Shown one piece after another: positions 61,466 to 64,000 of a stretch of DNA of 64,000 nt. The notes under the pieces were generated by a model that was not told the DNA's origin, made no database searches, and worked only from the letters and a program-made list of their open reading frames with translations. Location of the stretch: positions 1 through 64,000 of the forward strand of contig NVWK01000004.1 of assembly GCA_002733605.1 (NCBI GenBank), in the 5' to 3' direction. How positions within the stretch are numbered: position 1 is the stretch's first letter; each line of letters starts with the position of its first letter. The translations under genes were made by a program, and so were the position numbers. The stretch comes from Robiginitomaculum sp. GTDB lineage: Bacteria; Pseudomonadota; Alphaproteobacteria; Caulobacterales; Maricaulaceae.

Positions 61466-62575
61466 ATGAAAGACTGGTCACCACAGCAAACCAATGCCCT
61501 AGAGAAGGTTGCGGATTGGCACAAAAATTCCAATGCGCAAGTGTTTCGCGTGTTTGGGTATGCGGGCACGGGCAAGACCACTCTGGCCCGACACTTTGCC
61601 TCTGAGATAGAGGGGAAAGTGTTGTTTGCGGCCTATACGGGGAAAGCCGCCATTGTAATGCGCAAAAGTGGCTGTAGGGGGGCTTCGACCATTCACAGCC
61701 TGATTTACGAAACCATAGAGGACGAGATCACGGGGGATATAAGCTTCGAGCTGAATGAGAACGGCCCGATCAAAAATGCAGAGCTTATCATCATTGACGA
61801 GTGTTCTATGGTCGACGAAGGGATTGGCAGAGATCTGCTCTCGTTTGGCGTTCCGGTTCTTGTGCTGGGCGACCCTGCACAATTGCCTCCGGTGAAAGGG
61901 GGCGGGTATTTTACCAACCATGAACCGGATATCATGCTGACAGAAATTCACCGGCAAGCCGAAGGCAACCCAATTGTCAAGCTGGCAACCGATGTGCGTG
62001 AAGGGCGGTCATTGGACTACGGCCAATACGGCGAAAGTCTGGTGATCCATAAATCCGAAATAAACAGTTCTATGGTTTTAGGTGCGGATCAGGTCTTGGT
62101 CGGCAAGAATGTGACCCGCTCGATGTACAATGCCCGCATACGTGAATTGATCGGATATGAAAATGTATTCCCCGTCATTGGTGACCGGCTTGTATGCCTA
62201 AAGAACGACCACACTGCAAAAATATTCAATGGCGGGTTGTTCAGTGTGACAAGTGTCAAAACCCATATGAAAACCGTCTACCCCGGATTTATAACCCTGA
62301 CCATTAGCTCTGAAGATTTTCCCGGACGTAAAGAGGTCGAGGTACGGGTGAAGGAAGAATTTTTTATGGGCAATATCGATAAGGTCGATTGGCGTGAATT
62401 GCGAGGGACGCAACATTTCGATTATGGCTACGCCCTCACGGTGCACAAATCCCAAGGCTCGCAATGGCCGGATGTGATGTTGTTTGATGAGAGCCGTGCG
62501 TTCCGCGACGACTGGCAACGCTGGCTTTACACCGGCATTACCCGCGCTTCGGAACGCATCACGATTGTTAGATAA
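61466..62575 (+). CDS. Small RecD/Pif1-like superfamily 1 helicase
   Basis: 369 aa. Walker A GYAGTGKTT near 30-38, Walker B IIIDECSM near 108-115, GDPAQLPPV near 135-143, and the UvrD-C2 motif ALTVHKSQGSQWP followed by YTGITRA. All core SF1B helicase motifs are present in a short form without RecD extensions. Chromosomal roles in replication or repair are possible; similar stand-alone forms also occur in phages, but no phage gene is nearby. It converges on the carbonic anhydrase gene with 13 bp between them. Confidence 0.88.
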   Translation: MKDWSPQQTNALEKVADWHKNSNAQVFRVFGYAGTGKTTLARHFASEIEGKVLFAAYTGKAAIVMRKSGCRGASTIHSLIYETIEDEITGDISFELNENGPIKNAELIIIDECSMVDEGIGRDLLSFGVPVLVLGDPAQLPPVKGGGYFTNHEPDIMLTEIHRQAEGNPIVKLATDVREGRSLDYGQYGESLVIHKSEINSSMVLGADQVLVGKNVTRSMYNARIRELIGYENVFPVIGDRLVCLKNDHTAKIFNGGLFSVTSVKTHMKTVYPGFITLTISSEDFPGRKEVEVRVKEEFFMGNIDKVDWRELRGTQHFDYGYALTVHKSQGSQWPDVMLFDESRAFRDDWQRWLYTGITRASERITIVR

Positions 62576-62588
62576 AGCAGAGCCGGTT

Positions 62589-63434
62589 TTACTTTCCGGC
62601 AACCACCAGACGATTGTTTTTGGACTGTAAAGGCCGCGCATTCATCGGGAAAATAGCCTTGAAAGCCGCAATCTGCTCTGCTGAAGCCGTAATTGGCGTG
62701 CTCAACATATGCCAGTTTACACCTTCGCTACAGGGCGGTGTTGTCAGCGACCCCATAAAACGGGCATATTTTCTGCTTGCTGGCAGGAGTTTTCTCACCT
62801 CAACGTTTAAGCCTTCCTGCGCAACTTCGCCCTCGCCAGACGGCATGTGCTGCCAGATTTTTGCAAGTTCCGCATTGGGCGCACCTTCTTCAATCATAAC
62901 GCCGACCACAGCCAGTTCGCCCTGCGCGCTAGCATGCACCAGATGCATCTCAAGTGGGAATGTTTTGCCGTCAATGGTGTGTTCACTATGAGCGTGAAAA
63001 TGGAATTGCAATAAATTGTAGGTTTTGCCGTCAACGCTTAACTGTCCAGCGTCCGCCTGATCGACTTGAATGGTATGGCCATTATTTAAAACTTTCAAAG
63101 GCACGGCATTATAGCCGAGACCCAATGCTGGCAGATAAGCTTTGATATCCACCGTAATATTAAATGGAGATTGTAGTCGTCCAGTGGCGCACATAGTAAA
63201 TTCATCGGAAAGCTCTGCCCAATGGGCAGGGCCGTGACTGCCCGTATATTCCCAATGTGGCTTGGTCTGTGGTTTGGCATGTGGGTCTTCATGTTGCTCT
63301 GTTTGCGTTTCTTCATGTGCGGACGTATCCGGAACGGTTTCGTATTCATGATGGTCTACGGCAACAGTTTGGCAACCGGAAAGGCAGACAAAAGCCGCAA
63401 TGGTCGTCGCCATCAATTTATGTTTAACAGTCAT
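62589..63434 (-). CDS. Alpha-carbonic anhydrase lipoprotein
   Basis: 281 aa. Lipobox LSGC (Cys21), a His/Glu/Pro-rich linker to about residue 60, then the alpha-CA domain starting at HWEYTGSHGPAHWAEL. Zinc ligands His145 and His147 (QFHFHAHSEH) and His164 (EMHLVHAS), and the Thr of SLTTPPCSEGV. All are present, so the enzyme should hydrate CO2 in the periplasm or at the outer membrane. The His-rich linker may buffer zinc. A periplasmic enzyme of this kind fits marine and CO2-poor habitats. Confidence 0.95.
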   Translation of the reverse strand: MTVKHKLMATTIAAFVCLSGCQTVAVDHHEYETVPDTSAHEETQTEQHEDPHAKPQTKPHWEYTGSHGPAHWAELSDEFTMCATGRLQSPFNITVDIKAYLPALGLGYNAVPLKVLNNGHTIQVDQADAGQLSVDGKTYNLLQFHFHAHSEHTIDGKTFPLEMHLVHASAQGELAVVGVMIEEGAPNAELAKIWQHMPSGEGEVAQEGLNVEVRKLLPASRKYARFMGSLTTPPCSEGVNWHMLSTPITASAEQIAAFKAIFPMNARPLQSKNNRLVVAGK

Positions 63435-63500
63435 GGGAATGTCCTTTTGGAAGAGAGGTGCGTTTTAATGCAACGGAAACGAAGCACCAATACCCCTGTC

Positions 63501-64000
63501 TTAATCTGCATTCCATTCCCGCACAACCTTACGTGCATATTTCCCCGAAACCGACAAGTGCTCATCCGTCCAAGCCCCATTGGAGGGTGCGCCGGGCATC
63601 AACATGGCAGAGCCTTCGTCTTTGTCACTTACCGCCCACATCATGTGGGAAAGTTTGTTTTCACGGATCAACGCCAGCCAAGCTTCAGTGCTTTTTTTGT
63701 CTATATCGCCGTCGCCATTAGCAAAAACACTGCCCCATTCGGTGACCATAATCGGCAAGCCAGCGTCTATGGCTTTTTGGGTTTTCTCGCGCAGCTCGTC
63801 TTTGTGAGTGGCGGCGTAGAAATGCAAAGCGTAGGCGATGTTTTTATAGCCGGTGATTGGGTTGGCAACCGCTTTATCAACGTCTTGTGACCAGGTTTGT
63901 GTGCCGACAATGATGAGGTTGTCCGGGTCAATTTCGCGGATTACAGCAATGATTTGTTCTGCGTAAGGCTTCACCGTGCTTGCCCAATCGGTCGTGTTTA
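63501..64000 (-). CDS. Glycoside hydrolase family 5 (endoglucanase-like), partial, start beyond the window
   Basis: The stop is at 63501 and the frame is open to the window edge, so only the C-terminal ~165 residues are present. The remaining part has the GH5 cellulase pattern: KPYAEQIIAVIREIDPDN, IIVGTQTWSQDVD, AYALHFYAATH, and the nucleophile Glu in IMVTEWG. It ends in KYARKVVREWNAD without a carbohydrate-binding module. Beta-1,4-glucan or mannan hydrolysis is likely. The upstream catalytic Glu (NEP) should lie beyond the window. Confidence 0.9.
   Translation of the reverse strand, partial: NTTDWASTVKPYAEQIIAVIREIDPDNLIIVGTQTWSQDVDKAVANPITGYKNIAYALHFYAATHKDELREKTQKAIDAGLPIMVTEWGSVFANGDGDIDKKSTEAWLALIRENKLSHMMWAVSDKDEGSAMLMPGAPSNGAWTDEHLSVSGKYARKVVREWNAD

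Noticed and set aside
1..64000. tRNA, rRNA, CRISPR, IS or prophage
   Set aside because: Looked for clover-leaf tails, short spaced repeats, transposase or phage proteins; none were seen by eye.

Overview
The window looks like a chromosomal stretch of a marine-type alphaproteobacterium, probably of the Hyphomonadales/Caulobacterales kind. The reasons are three large TonB-dependent receptors (two of the Caulobacter/Xanthomonas carbohydrate type), the tryptophan halogenase/cupin-like/SapC gene set that accompanies such receptors, a FixLJ-type two-component pair, many outer-membrane lipoproteins, and a beta-helix/di-haem gene pair I associate with Hyphomonas-like genomes. No rRNA, tRNA, CRISPR array or insertion sequence was seen. 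The first ~480 bases are visibly A+T-rich and differ from the rest.

Layout. 1-2049: a PAPS-reductase fragment fused in frame to a truncated PAS/histidine kinase, then a FixJ-like regulator. 2090-9378: an M16 peptidase lipoprotein; a small operon with two unlisted mini-genes, a membrane protein and an AhpD-like protein; a LysR regulator divergent from an SDR and a GST. 9439-16056: tryptophan halogenase, cupin-like oxygenase, SapC and a 1030-aa TonB receptor. 16614-22492: a second TonB receptor, a TetR regulator, a di-haem cytochrome-like lipoprotein and a parallel beta-helix lipoprotein, tied together by TGAAA-N3-TTTCA palindromes. 22685-26501: the envelope operon ydbH-ynbE-ydbL.

26530-43552 is a pectin/galacturonate utilisation locus: uxaA plus a TRAP transporter and an esterase; kduI-kduD-kdgK plus a carboxylesterase; a LacI regulator; a pectate lyase; a hydratase-family enzyme; and a TonB receptor. 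Six copies of a palindrome close to TGACACCGGTGTCA lie only in promoter regions of this locus and give a coherent model. The receptor and lyase import and cut pectin, TRAP takes up the uronates, UxaA and KduID converge on KDG, KdgK phosphorylates it, and the LacI protein controls all of it and itself.

43996-58134 is a nitrate-respiration block: an outer-membrane porin, a JmjC/cupin-like gene in the nar operon, narIJHG, two separate NarK transporters, and a divergent regulator. That regulator joins a nitrate/nitrite-sensing NIT domain to a CRP/FNR DNA-binding module and ends in a CX2CX7CX7C cysteine tail. FNR-type boxes lie upstream of the two narK genes and the porin, the first inside a 32-bp palindrome. 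This one-component nitrate sensor is the most interesting candidate novelty. 58238-64000 holds an HdeD-like protein with a long charged repetitive tail, a winged-helix/TPR membrane protein, a small RecD/Pif1-like helicase, an alpha-carbonic anhydrase lipoprotein and the C-terminal part of a GH5 glycosidase running off the end.
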